Source: Sapria himalayana
Lineage: Eukaryota; Streptophyta; Magnoliopsida; Malpighiales; Rafflesiaceae
DNA length: 64,000 nucleotides
Direction of reading: 5' to 3'
Assembly (NCBI GenBank): GCA_029783825.1
Contig: JAREIK010003424.1
Span: forward strand, 1-64,000
Positions 13,764 through 24,221 of this stretch are shown in pieces (the first letter of the stretch is position 1; every line of letters starts with the position of its first letter). The position numbers and the translations under genes are program-made. Below the pieces are notes generated by a model. It saw only the letters and a program-made list of their open reading frames with translations, had not been told where the DNA came from and did no database searches.

Positions 13764-16065
13764 TTAATACACCCACTCCAAATTTAGTTGGCCAACTTTA
13801 GTTGGAAGAATATTTGGATCTTGATACCCCTCTCAAAATTGTAATTGAACCATATTTTTATTAAATTGAATGAATAAAATAAGTAAAAGAGAAATAAAAA
13901 TTTACAAGATTTATATACTGACCTTTTTCATTATCATCAATGTCTTGAACTAATTATTCAATTTCAATAGGTTTGTTTGAGCTTATCAACCAACTTGTAG
14001 ACATATGAGAACTTCAGCTATAATAGGTGTTAAAGTACTCCTAAATTTATCTAAAGTTCTCCCCCCACTGATAAATGTAGATCGTAGGCCACAGTCAATG
14101 CTTGGATAGCAAATACATCCCTTGCTACATTTTTCAAAGAAGAATACCTAACCTCATTTACCTTCCTCCAGTTTAGAAGATCAAAATCAATTCTATTTTT
14201 TTCAAGTTTGTCATCCAAGTACCTATCCAACTATTCCAATGCTGCAACTTGTTGTGCTTCCTCCAATTCAACAATAAAAATCATCAACATAAGTATTACT
14301 ACCATCAAAGAAATCATCATTTTTTTTCAACACAGTAGAAGAGAAAACATCTTCTTTTGATTCATCTTTATTTAAATCTTTATAATCATCCATCATCTTA
14401 TTTAAAGCATTTATAAACTTTTTCACCAATTTTTTAGCCAATTCCTCTCCATAATGCTAAGTGTACTTAACATTGAGATATTTGAGCTTATATCTAGGAT
14501 CCAACACTACTGCTACAAAAAGCAAAATATTTGTTGACTGAATAGAAAATATTCTGATCATCAAGAACAATATTTGTTGAATTTATGCCTCATTTTCATA
14601 CCCATTTCAGACACCATTGTATCTCTACTATTTTCACAAAGCTCAATTTTTTTTCGAAATTTGAATAATATCAGCAAAATAAACACTAGAGGAAGAATAT
14701 TATGAGCCAGAAAATTACAAGTTACCTCATAAAAAGTCTAAAAGAAATGAGCCAAAATTTTGTGATTTGTTCAGTCTCTCTCAGTTAGAACGTTTGAACC
14801 AAACTCCTTCAAAAACCTTTTGTCTTTTTCCTCCAACTTATTAAATTCTTTTTGATATTTTATATCAGTTTGTAGAATCAAATAAGTTGAATTCCATCTT
14901 GTAGGACAATCTAATTGCAATGAAGATCCATATTTCAAGTTTGCTTCTTCAACACATAACTTAAACATATATAATCTTTTAGGACTGCTCCTCACATATT
15001 TCACCACACTTCTAATTTTTTGAATAGCATTCTCAACTACTGCAATGCCGTCTCTAATAATTAACTTTAGGATATGAGCACAATTTCTCATATGAAAATG
15101 CTCGCCTCTCAAATGTATAACACTTTTCTTTACAAGCCTCTTTTTCAATTGTTCAAATGCAACATCATTATTTCAAGCATTGTCAATAGTAATGCACATC
15201 AACTTTTTCAAACCCCATTTATTCATGCAAAACTCAATAGCATTTCTAATATTAACTCCAGAATGACTTATAATTACGCAAAAGTTCAAAAGTCTTTTAT
15301 TCATATTCCATTGAAATTCAATGGAATGAATAGTCAAACATATATAAGAAAATTTTGAATGCTAGACCAAGTGTTAGAAGTCAGTGAAACTCTACAACAA
15401 TTAGAAGATATGCTATCAAATAATTTCTTCTTTTCCTTCACAAACAAAAAAAAACAATCCCTCATTATAGAGTGCCTAGATTGAATTTTAAATTGAGGCA
15501 CACCAACTTCACAAAACTCCTCAAACTCATCCCTCTCAACAAAACAAAAAGGCAATTCATCTTTTATGATTAATTTCACCAAAGCCTCCCTAACTAGTTG
15601 TTGATCAAATTGCCAATAAGTTAATTTGTTATCCTCTTAACTAGTACCTTTAGTGAAACTCAACAAAGATTGTGACTTGTCTTTACCTTTGTGAGCTTCT
15701 ATTAATTCTTTTTTGAGTGGAAATTTCTTACAAGTCTTTCTCAAGTATTTCCTTAAACCCAAAGTACCTTGATCACTTTTTGCCAAATATTCTTTCCTGC
15801 ACCATATACAAGCTTCCCTACTAGTTTCATTTCCCTCTGAATCAACTAATATATCATAAGTTTCCCAAACAACAGAATTATACTTTTTATGAGCTTAAGG
15901 TTCAGATGTACCTTGACTTTCTTTCACAATTGGAATTGAAGAACCTGTCGTCACAATAGGAGGGTTCGTTAAAAGATGATAATTGGATTTACCAGTACTT
16001 TGATCATTTGAGATGTGATCATCTTCAATTTATTGTATTTTTCGTTTACTGCTGGATTGTGCAAT
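13764..16065 (-). pseudogene. hAT transposase relic (RICESLEEPER-like), copy 1
   Basis: Degenerate transposase of the plant BED-finger hAT type, which in intact form excises and reinserts its element. Reading from 16,065, the start ATG has become ATT. The N-terminal region leads into a BED finger with VWETY and ACIWCRKEY (about 15,787-15,870); the zinc-ligand His has become Tyr (RKYLRK, about 15,739-15,762). The RNase H-like core starts at TSNTW (about 15,364-15,381), where family members have TTDTW, so the first catalytic Asp is replaced. The second motif reads DNA-stop-NN. HFHMRNCAHILKL and CPTRWNSTYLI follow in the 125-codon open stretch 14,771-15,148. In-frame stops include 14,771-14,773 (shared with copy 3) and 14,457-14,459 (shared with copies 2 and 3). 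The dimerisation region is frameshifted. The C-terminal exon ends in LNLEWVY at 13,764. Certainly non-functional. Confidence 0.85.
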
Positions 16066-16440
16066 CTACATTGCAATTAATTAATATGATATGTTAAGCA
16101 TAAATACATATAAATATTTCAAACAAGCAAGCTCTACAAAACTGACTGTAACACATTCAGCACACTCATTCGGCCCAACCACAACACCACAACCAATACT
16201 CAACAAAACTGACTGAGACACATAATAATAATAGTTAATCACTAAATACTCGTCAGAAAGACAAACCAAACGGCTAGTGGCATCTGAGACATGGTGGAGG
16301 CAACCAGAAGTGCGACGGACAAGGGTTGGACCTAACTGAACATGCCTGGAATGGCGTGAGGTGGCCTGGAACTCATCGGAATAGCAATAGGTGCGTCGGA
16401 ATTGGATGGGCAGTAGCTGAATTGGTCGCATCTTCAAGTT

Positions 16441-16460
16441 ATATATATATATATATATAT
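16441..16460. repeat. (TA)n microsatellite in the hAT leader
   Basis: TA run between the terminal region of hAT copy 1 and its leader. Copy 3 begins just downstream of this point, so TA-mediated breakage there is possible but unproven. Confidence 0.7.
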
Positions 16461-16645
16461 TATTGGTTATAGTATCGGTTTTTTATGATGGGATGGTTCT
16501 CGGGATGGATATTTCTTAAGATCCGGAACTGTCCCAAAAGAAAAAATATGTGATAGAATGTGATGGGAAAAGTCAAAGTCAACGTATTTTTTTCAGTCCC
16601 GATTATTTCGTGACATGGCTCCGGGTAGGGTGGCTAATCTCCCAG

Positions 16646-16670
16646 TCCCGTGAGCAGCCCTACTTAATGC
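16646..16670 (-). mobile_element. 5' terminal inverted repeat of the hAT and flanking target site
   Basis: On the minus strand the satellite reads ...gcattaag then TAGGGCTGCTCACGGGA. The 3' terminus in copy 2, read inward, is TAGCGGTACTCAATGGA; 12 of these 17 positions match, as expected for an imperfect hAT inverted repeat. The 8 bases outside (gcattaag, 16,663-16,670 reversed) differ by one base from the 8 bases outside the copy 2 end (gcatttag). This fits an 8-bp target duplication typical of hAT elements. Confidence 0.7.
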
Positions 16671-18896
16671 ATATAAAGTTAAATCAGTAAACTCCTAAAC
16701 CCCGCAATGCCTAAATACATAAACCATTAAACCGTTAATACTACTTAAAAATTAATAAATCTATTTTTTATTGCTATTTATTATATTTTTAAATATTCAT
16801 TTTAATTATTTATTTGTTTATTTTTATATAAAAATTAATTAAAAAATAAATTATGAGTTAGACAAATATAATTTATGTAAATTATTTTTAATCAAAAAAA
16901 TATAGATAAACTTTTTAAAATAAAAAAAATTACAAAACAAAAAATTATTATGTAGTATATATATTAGTTTGATTATGAATCATTTTATGTTTTGTTATTA
17001 TATTTTAATTGATATCTATCTTATTAATAGTAGATTATTAATTTATTTTTTGATCATTATTAGAATATTAATCACTAAAATTGTTCATATTTTCAAAGGT
17101 TATAACATTTGAAAATATCAAAAAATAATAAAAATAAATTTTTTAGTTTTTTATTTTTTTAATAAAACCTATAAACTACTAAATGCATACACAGTTAAAT
17201 CAATAAACTTTTAAACCTAATAATGCGTAAATACATAAACCATTAAACCACTATATACTAATTAATAATTAATAAATTGAATTTATATTTCAATTTATAA
17301 TATTTTAATTATCCATTTTAATTATTTATTAGTTTATTTTTTTTAGAAATATTTATTACAAAATAAATTATGAGTGATACAAATATAATTTAAATAATTT
17401 ATTTTTAATGAAAAAATATATATACGCATATAAAAGAAGTAAAAATTTAAAAATTTAAATTATTATCCAGTAATATATTTTACTTTAATTTTGAATCAAT
17501 TTGGGTTTTGTAAATATTTTTTAATTAATTTATATCTTTTTATTAATAATTTATTAATTAAATTTTTGATCATTATTATAATATCTATCAATAAAAATAT
17601 TTATATTGAATTTATATGATATATAATTATTAATAATAGATTATTTTAGGTTTTGTAATTATATTTTAATTGTATATATCTTATTAATAATAGATTATTT
17701 ATTTATTTTTTGATCATTATTAGAATATTTATCAATAAAATTTGTTATATTGAATTTATATGATATATAAATATAATGATTATTATAACCTTAAAAAAGA
17801 TATATAAATATAATATAAAGATTAAATATAATAAAATTTATTATAACTAAAAATTGTATTCACTTTTGAAAAAAATTTAAAAATTATTATATTTTCAAAG
17901 GTTTAACCTTAAAAAATGAGAAAAAATAATAAAAATAAATTTTATGTTATTTCATTTTTTAAATAAAACCTATAGATCATTAAATGCTTGCTTACTTAAA
18001 TCAATAAGGTGATAAATCCCGAAACCCCTAAATATATAAACCTTTTAACAGCTATATACTACTTAATAAATAATAATTCTCATTTTTATTTTTATTTATT
18101 ATAATTTTAAATAAACATTTTAATTATTTATAGTTTAATTTTTTAGAAAAATTAATTACAAAATAAATTTCGAGTGAGACGGATATTATTTAAATAATTT
18201 ATTTTAATAAAAAAAATATAAGCTTACAAAAAGAAAAAAATTTTTAAAAATTAAATATTATTATTTAGTAATATATTTTGATTTGATTTCGAATCATTTT
18301 GTGTTATGTAAATATATTTTAATTAATATTTATATTATTAATAATTGTTTATTAATTTAATTTTTGATCATTAATATAATAGCTATCATTAAAATTATTT
18401 ATATTGAATTTATATGATATATAATTAGTAAGATTAATATATATATACATTATATTCACATTTCAAAAAACTTTAAAAATTATTCTATTTTTAAAGGTTA
18501 TAACCTTTGAAAATCAAAAAAAATCTAAAAAAAAATTTTTATTTTTATTTATAAATAAAAATATTTATATTGAATTTATATGATATATATATTTAATAAT
18601 TATTATAACTAAATATTATATTCACTTTTGAAAAAAATTTTAAAATTATTAAATCTTCAAAGATTATAACCTTTTAACATGTGAACAAACAAAAAAAATA
18701 TTTTTTTTGTTATTTTATTGTTCAAATAAAACTTATAAACCACTAAATACCTAAACACTTAAATCACTAAACTACAAAATCCCTATACCCCTATATAGAT
18801 AATTCTTTAAACCTGTATATACTAAATAATAATTAATAAATCTCATTTTTATTTGTTTTCATTATAATTTAAAAATTTATTTTGATTCTTTAGTTT

Positions 18897-18913
18897 TATA
18901 TATATATATATAT
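18897..18913. repeat. (TA)n microsatellite
   Basis: Same E-C junction position as at 1167-1191 and 9996-10014. Confidence 0.7.
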
Positions 18914-20225
18914 TAATTATAAAATAAATTATGAGTTAAAAATATAATTTATAAACATAATTTTTCATCAAAAAATAGATAAGCTCATAAAAAGAATAAA
19001 AATTTAAAAACAAATAATTATTATTTATGTAATATATTTTGTTTTGCTTTTGAATCATTTTAGGTTTTGTTATTATATTTTCCGTAATATCAATGTTATT
19101 CATAAAGATTTTCAATTTAATTTTTGATAATTATTAGAATATCTATCAATAAAATTGTTTATATTGAATTTATATGATATATAATAATTATAATTATTAT
19201 AAATAAATTTTTTATTCACTTTTTGAAAAAAATTTAAAAATTAATATATTTTCAAAGGTAACCTTTAAAAATATCAAAAAATAATAAAAATAATTTTTTT
19301 TATTTTATTTTTTAAATAAAAACTATAAACCACTAAATGCATACACAATTAAAATCAGTAAACTCCTAAACCCCATAATGCCTAAATACATATACCATTA
19401 AACTTCTATAAACTACTTGATAATTAATAAATCTAATTTTTATTTCTATTTATTATAATTTTAAATATTCAATTTAATTATTTATTAGTTTATTTTTATA
19501 TAAATATTTATTACAAAATAAAGTATGGATGCGACAAATATAATTAAATTAATTTTTTTTCAAATAAAACCTATAAACCACTAAAAGCCTAAAAACATAA
19601 ATTGCTAAATTCCTAACGACAAAACCTATATTTACTTAAATCATTAAACTGTTATACATTTATAATAAATCATAAATCTCATTTTAATTTTTATTCAGTA
19701 TAATTTTAAATTTTTATTTTAATTATTTATCAATTTATTTTATAGAATTATTAATTACAAAATAAATTATTAGTGAGACAGATCTAATTTAAATTAAACC
19801 GGTATCCCTAAATAATAAATCTCATTTTTTTTCATTATAATTTTAAATATTCATTTTAATTATTTATTTGTTTATTTATATATAAATATTAATTACAAAA
19901 TAAATTAAGTTAGACAAATATAATTTATATAAATTATTTTTCATCAATAAATTATTGATAAACTTTTTAAAAGAAACAAAAATTTCAAAACAAAAAATTA
20001 TTATATAGTAATATATTTTTCTTTTCTTCTGAATCATTTTAGGTTTTGTAATTATATTATAATTGATATCTACTTATAAATAATAGATTATTAGATTTTT
20101 TTTTGATCATTATTATAATATTTATCAATTAAATTGTTTATATTGAATTTATATGATATATAAATATAGTTATTATTATAATTAAATATTGTATTCACAT
20201 TTAAAAATAATTTAAAAATTATTAT

Positions 20226-20253
20226 ATTTTCAAAGGTTATAACCTTTGAAAAT
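20226..20253. repeat. Perfect 28-bp satellite palindrome (representative)
   Basis: The left arm is ATTTTCAAAGGTTA and the right arm is its exact reverse complement. The same 28-bp perfect palindrome is found at 31,674-31,701, 38,344-38,371, 46,369-46,396, 53,219-53,246 and 55,696-55,723, in blocks of both polarities. Most other monomers have it with one to three mismatches. No function is known from the sequence. It could be a protein-binding dyad, a cruciform-forming site or a breakage point. Confidence 0.9.
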
Positions 20254-22610
20254 ATCAAAAAAAATAAAAATAAATTTATTATTATTATTTTTTTTAATAA
20301 AACCTATAAACCACTAAATGCATACACAGTTAAATCAGTAAACTCCTAAAACTCATATTGCCTAAATACATAAACCATTAAACCACTATATATTACTTAA
20401 TAATTAATAAATCTAATTTTTATATTTATTTATTATAATTTTAAATATTCATTTTAATTATTTATTAGTTTATTTTTATACAAAAATTTATTACAAATTA
20501 AATTATGAGAGCGACATGAATATTTTAATTAATTTATTTTTAATCAAAAAAATATATGCTTATAAAAGAAGTAAAAATTTAAAAATTTAAAATTATTATC
20601 CAGTAATATATTTTACTTTAATTTTGAATTAATTTGGGTTTCGTAAATATTTTTTAATTAATATCAATCTTTTTTTTAATAGTTTATTAATTTAAATTTG
20701 ATCATTATTATATTATCTATCAATAAAATTGTTTATATTGACTTTATATGATATATAATTATTAAAATTTTAAAAAACTAAATATTGTATTCACATTTCA
20801 AAAAATTTTAAATATTATTATATTTTCAAAGGTTATAACCTATGAAAATTAGAAAAAATTACAATTTTTTTTGTTATTTTATTGTTTAAATAAAACCTAT
20901 AAACCACTTAATGCCTAAAAAGATAAATTTCTAAACTCCTAAACGACAAAACCTTTAAATACTTAAACTATTAAACTGGTGTACATTAATAAAAAATTAT
21001 AAATCTCAATTTAATTTTTATTTTAATTATTTATCAGTTTATTTTTATATAAATATTAATTACAAAATAAATTATTAGTGAGACAGATCTAATTTAAATA
21101 ATTTATTTTTCATCAAAAAATATATATCCTTATAAAAAGAGGAAAAATTTTAAAAACAAAAATTTATTTTTTCATAATATATTTTATTTTTATTTTGAAT
21201 CATTTTACATTTTGCAATTATAGTTTAATTTATATCATTCGTATCATTAATAGTTTATTAATTTTTTATTGATCATTATTATAATATCTATAAATAAAAT
21301 TATTTATATTGTTTTTACAATATATATAATTATTAAGATTATTTTTACTGAATATTATATTCACATTAAAAAAAATTACTAATTATTATAATTTCAAAGG
21401 TTATAACATTCAAAAATTAAAAAAAATCAAAAAAATCAAAAAATTAAATTTTTTATTTTTTCATTCTTTAAATAAAAACTTTAAATCACTAAAGGCCTAA
21501 ACACTTCAATCACTAAACCCCAAAATACCTAAATACTTAAACCATTAAACTAATATATCCTGAATAATATATAATAAATCTCTATTTTATTTGTATTCAT
21601 TATAATTTTAAATATTCATTTTAATTATTGATTAGTTTATTTTTATAGAATTATAAATAAAAAATAAATTATGAGGAAGTCAAATATAAATTAAATAATT
21701 TACGTTTAATAACAAAAAATATAAACTTATAAAAAGAAGAAAAACATCAAAAAAAGTATTTTTTTGTAATAAATTTTACTTTGATTTTGAATAAATTTAC
21801 CTTTTGTAAATATATTTAAAATAATATCTATTTTATTAATAATAGTTAATTAATTTATTTTTTGATCATTAATCTAATATATTTCAATATAATTGTTTAT
21901 ATTGAATTTACATGATATATTATTATTAAGATAATCATAACTAAATATAGTATTCACATATAAAAAAAATTAAAAATTGTTATATTTTCAAAGTTTATAA
22001 CCTTCAAAAATGAGAAAAAATAACAAAAATAAATTTTTTGTTATATCATTGTGTAAATAAAACTTATAAACCATTAAATGCCTAAATTCATAAAAATCTA
22101 AACTCCTAAACCCCGAAGCCCCTAAATATTTAATCCTCTAAACTCGTAAACCTTAAATATAATTTAAATAATTTTTAGAAATATTAATTATAAAATAAAT
22201 TATGAGTGATACAAATATAATTTAAATAATATATTTTTCATCAAAAAAACATATAAGCTTATAAAATGATACAAAAACTAAAAAAAAATTATTATTTAAA
22301 AATAAATTTTACTTTGATTTTGAATCATTTTAGGTTTATTAATTATATTTTAATTTATATCGATCATATTAATAATAGTTTATTAATTTATTTTTTGATA
22401 ATTGATATAATATCTATCAATAAAATTGTTTTTATTTAGTTTATATTATATATAATTATAATGATTATTATTACTAAATAATGTATTCACATTTTTAAAA
22501 AACATTAAAATTATTATACTTTCAAAGGTTATAACCTTTGAAAATGTTAAAAAATATCAAAAATATTTTTTTTGTTATTTTATTGTTTGAAAAATTATTA
22601 TATTATATTT

Positions 22611-24213
22611 TATTGGGGTTCTCTTCCGTCAACAAATATTATGCTTTTTGTAGCAATAGTGTTAGATCCTAGATATAAGCTCAAATATCTCAAGGTTAAG
22701 TGCACTTAGCATTATGGATAGGAATTGGCTAAAATTTTGGTGAAAAAGGTTATAACTGCTTTAAATGAGATGATGAATGATTATAATGATTTAAATGAAG
22801 ATGAATCAAAAGAACATGATTTCTCTTCTACTGTGTTGAAGAAAAATAATGATTTCTTTGATGGTAGTGATACTTATGTTGATGATTTTTTTGTTGAATT
22901 GGAGAAAGAACAAGAAGTTGCAGCTTTGGAAGAGTTGGATAGGTACTTGGAGGATAAAATTGAAAAAATAGAATTGATTTTGATCTTCTAAACTGGTGGA
23001 AGGTAAATGAGGTTAGGTATCCTTCTTTGGCAAATGTAGCAAGGCATGTATTTTCTATCCATGCATCTACTATGGCCTACGAATCTACATTTAGCACTGG
23101 AGGCAGAACTTTAGATAAATTTAGGAGTTCTTTAACACATATTACAACTGAAGTTCTCATATGTCTACAAGATTGGTTGAGAAGCTCAAGAAAACCTATT
23201 GAAATTGAAGAATTAGTTCAAGACCTTGATGATAAAGAATCAGGTTAGTATACAAATCTTGTAAATTTTAATTTAACTTTTACTTATTTTATTCATTTAA
23301 TTTAATAAAAATATGGTTCAATTACAATTTTCAGAGGGGTCTCAAGATCCAAATATTCTTTCAATTATATTTGGCCAACTAAATTTGGAATGGGTGTATT
23401 AAATTTTATAAGGTAATATTTTGTTTTTTTATTACTCTTTCATCTTAGAAATTTATATCTACATGATTAACACGTTTTCATCTTTGGTTGTCCTTCTACA
23501 GTGGAGGAAGAAAAGAGAGGAGTTTTAGAATAGATAATTAATTGGGTTTGGATTTTCTTTACTGTTTTGGGACGGACCTTTGAAATGATTATTATCATGT
23601 TTGTTATTAGTTGTATTTTTTATTGTTATATTAAGCTACCTAATTTTAGCAATTACTTTAGTAGTAATTATTGCCACCAATGTTTGTGGTCATATTTAGC
23701 TATTCCTTAATATTTTACGTAATTTTTTAAAAATGTAGTATTGCTATTATGGTTAACTTTCACTCGGCTGAACAAAGCCAACTTGTGAAAAAACAAAGAA
23801 CCAAATTAAGCACACAACTCGGTCCCATTCTGTTTAACATTTCTATCTTTTTCTGCACATCAATGCTTTTGACAAGGTAATGGAACTCGTTTGTGGTATT
23901 CATCCTATTTGACAAAACAAAATTGGCCCAATTTGAGTTTGAAAGATACATAACTAGGGAATGATAAATGGTACAACAAAAGGTTTCGACATGACCTAAC
24001 TTGTGCGGGTTGAAGAAAATAAATTGAAAAAAATGTCTGAACTCCATTCTATCCCAGAACCATTTTCTCCTACCCAAAATCCCCGATCTCCATCTCGTCC
24101 CATCCGAATATTTTCAACCTATGGTATGGGTCTGGATCTTCAAAAAAAAATCTCTGAACTGTGGTAAAGGACTGGAGATTTGAAATACCCATCCCATCCA
24201 TTGAGTACCGCTA
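22611..24213 (+). mobile_element. hAT element copy 2, 5'-truncated, keeps its 3' end
   Basis: A plus-strand hAT fragment beginning inside the coding region at 'tattggggttctcttc', a junction with forward-polarity satellite. It continues through the dimerisation domain, the 3' exons and a 3' non-coding tail to the terminus '...ttgagtaccgcta' at 24,213. The last 467 bp (23,747-24,213) are absent from copy 1. The satellite immediately after it is of reversed polarity. The 105-codon ORF on the minus strand at 23,760-24,077 lies in the non-coding tail and is not called. Confidence 0.87.
22640..23402 (+). pseudogene. hAT transposase C-terminal relic, copy 2
   Basis: Encodes the C-terminal part of the same transposase. 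It starts at the VLDPRYKLKYL motif, followed by an in-frame TAG at 22,707-22,709 that is also present in copies 1 and 3. A Lys/Asp/Glu-rich linker is open at 22,725-22,991, then there is a frameshift near 22,960-22,975. The hAT dimerisation domain follows (NWWKVNEVRYPSLANVARHV, then STFSTGGRTLDKFRSSL) at about 22,991-23,190. This exon ends at 23,243. A 91-bp GT-AG intron occupies 23,244-23,334. The last coding exon ends in LNLEWVY and TAA at 23,400-23,402. A further GT-AG intron appears to lie in the 3' untranslated region (about 23,413-23,501). This is the best-preserved dimerisation domain of the three copies, but the fragment cannot make a transposase. Confidence 0.85.
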
Positions 24214-24221
24214 GCATTTAG
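24197..24221 (+). mobile_element. 3' terminal inverted repeat of the hAT and target-site duplicate
   Basis: The terminus reads '...tccattgagtaccgcta', followed by gcatttag (24,214-24,221). The satellite then continues 'tggtttat', which is exactly what follows 'gcatttag' in uninterrupted reversed monomers. The same 8-bp site, with one change, borders the 5' end of copy 1. Confidence 0.7.

Larger units (their letters stand above)
13421..16662 (-). mobile_element. hAT element copy 1, 3'-truncated
   Basis: A 3.24-kb minus-strand hAT transposon relic. Its 5' terminus is at 16,662, where the minus strand begins TAGGGCTGCTCACGGGA. The leader includes a (TA)n run and an intron-like 3' splice site before the lost start codon. 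The coding relic and two downstream introns follow. The 3' end stops abruptly at 13,421 inside 'aaatgtagtattgcta', about 467 bp short of the terminus kept in copy 2, so the full element was probably about 3.7 kb. The satellite on the 5' side is forward, meaning the element is opposite to satellite polarity, as in copies 2 and 3. The 118-codon ORF at 16,081-16,437 lies in the leader, is not conserved in copy 3, and is not called. Confidence 0.88.
16671..22610 (+). repeat. Satellite block S3, forward polarity
   Basis: Diverged monomers with several fusion joints: A-type fused to B-type near 17,636, a scrambled stretch near 17,790-17,840, and an incomplete monomer near 18,545. An E-C pair lies at about 18,550-19,400 with its TA run. 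B and A follow at about 20,000-21,000, a G-type monomer begins near 21,060, then an F junction at about 22,148-22,195 and a D-type monomer. The block ends where forward satellite 'tattgtttgaaaaatt' is cut by the truncated hAT copy 2. No gene is seen. Confidence 0.88.

Noticed and set aside
16081..16437. 118-codon ORF upstream of the hAT start
   Set aside because: It lies in the transposon leader, ends in an intron-like stretch, and the matching region of copy 3 has stops.
23760..24077. 105-codon minus-strand ORF at the hAT 3' end
   Set aside because: Non-coding subterminal region of the transposon; no relation to transposase and no second copy to show conservation.
24213..24213. Inversion caused by hAT transposition at its 3' terminus
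   Set aside because: At first the polarity change seemed to sit at the terminus, but the reversed satellite there is the element's native flank and carries the target duplicate. The joint is at the truncated side near 22,611.
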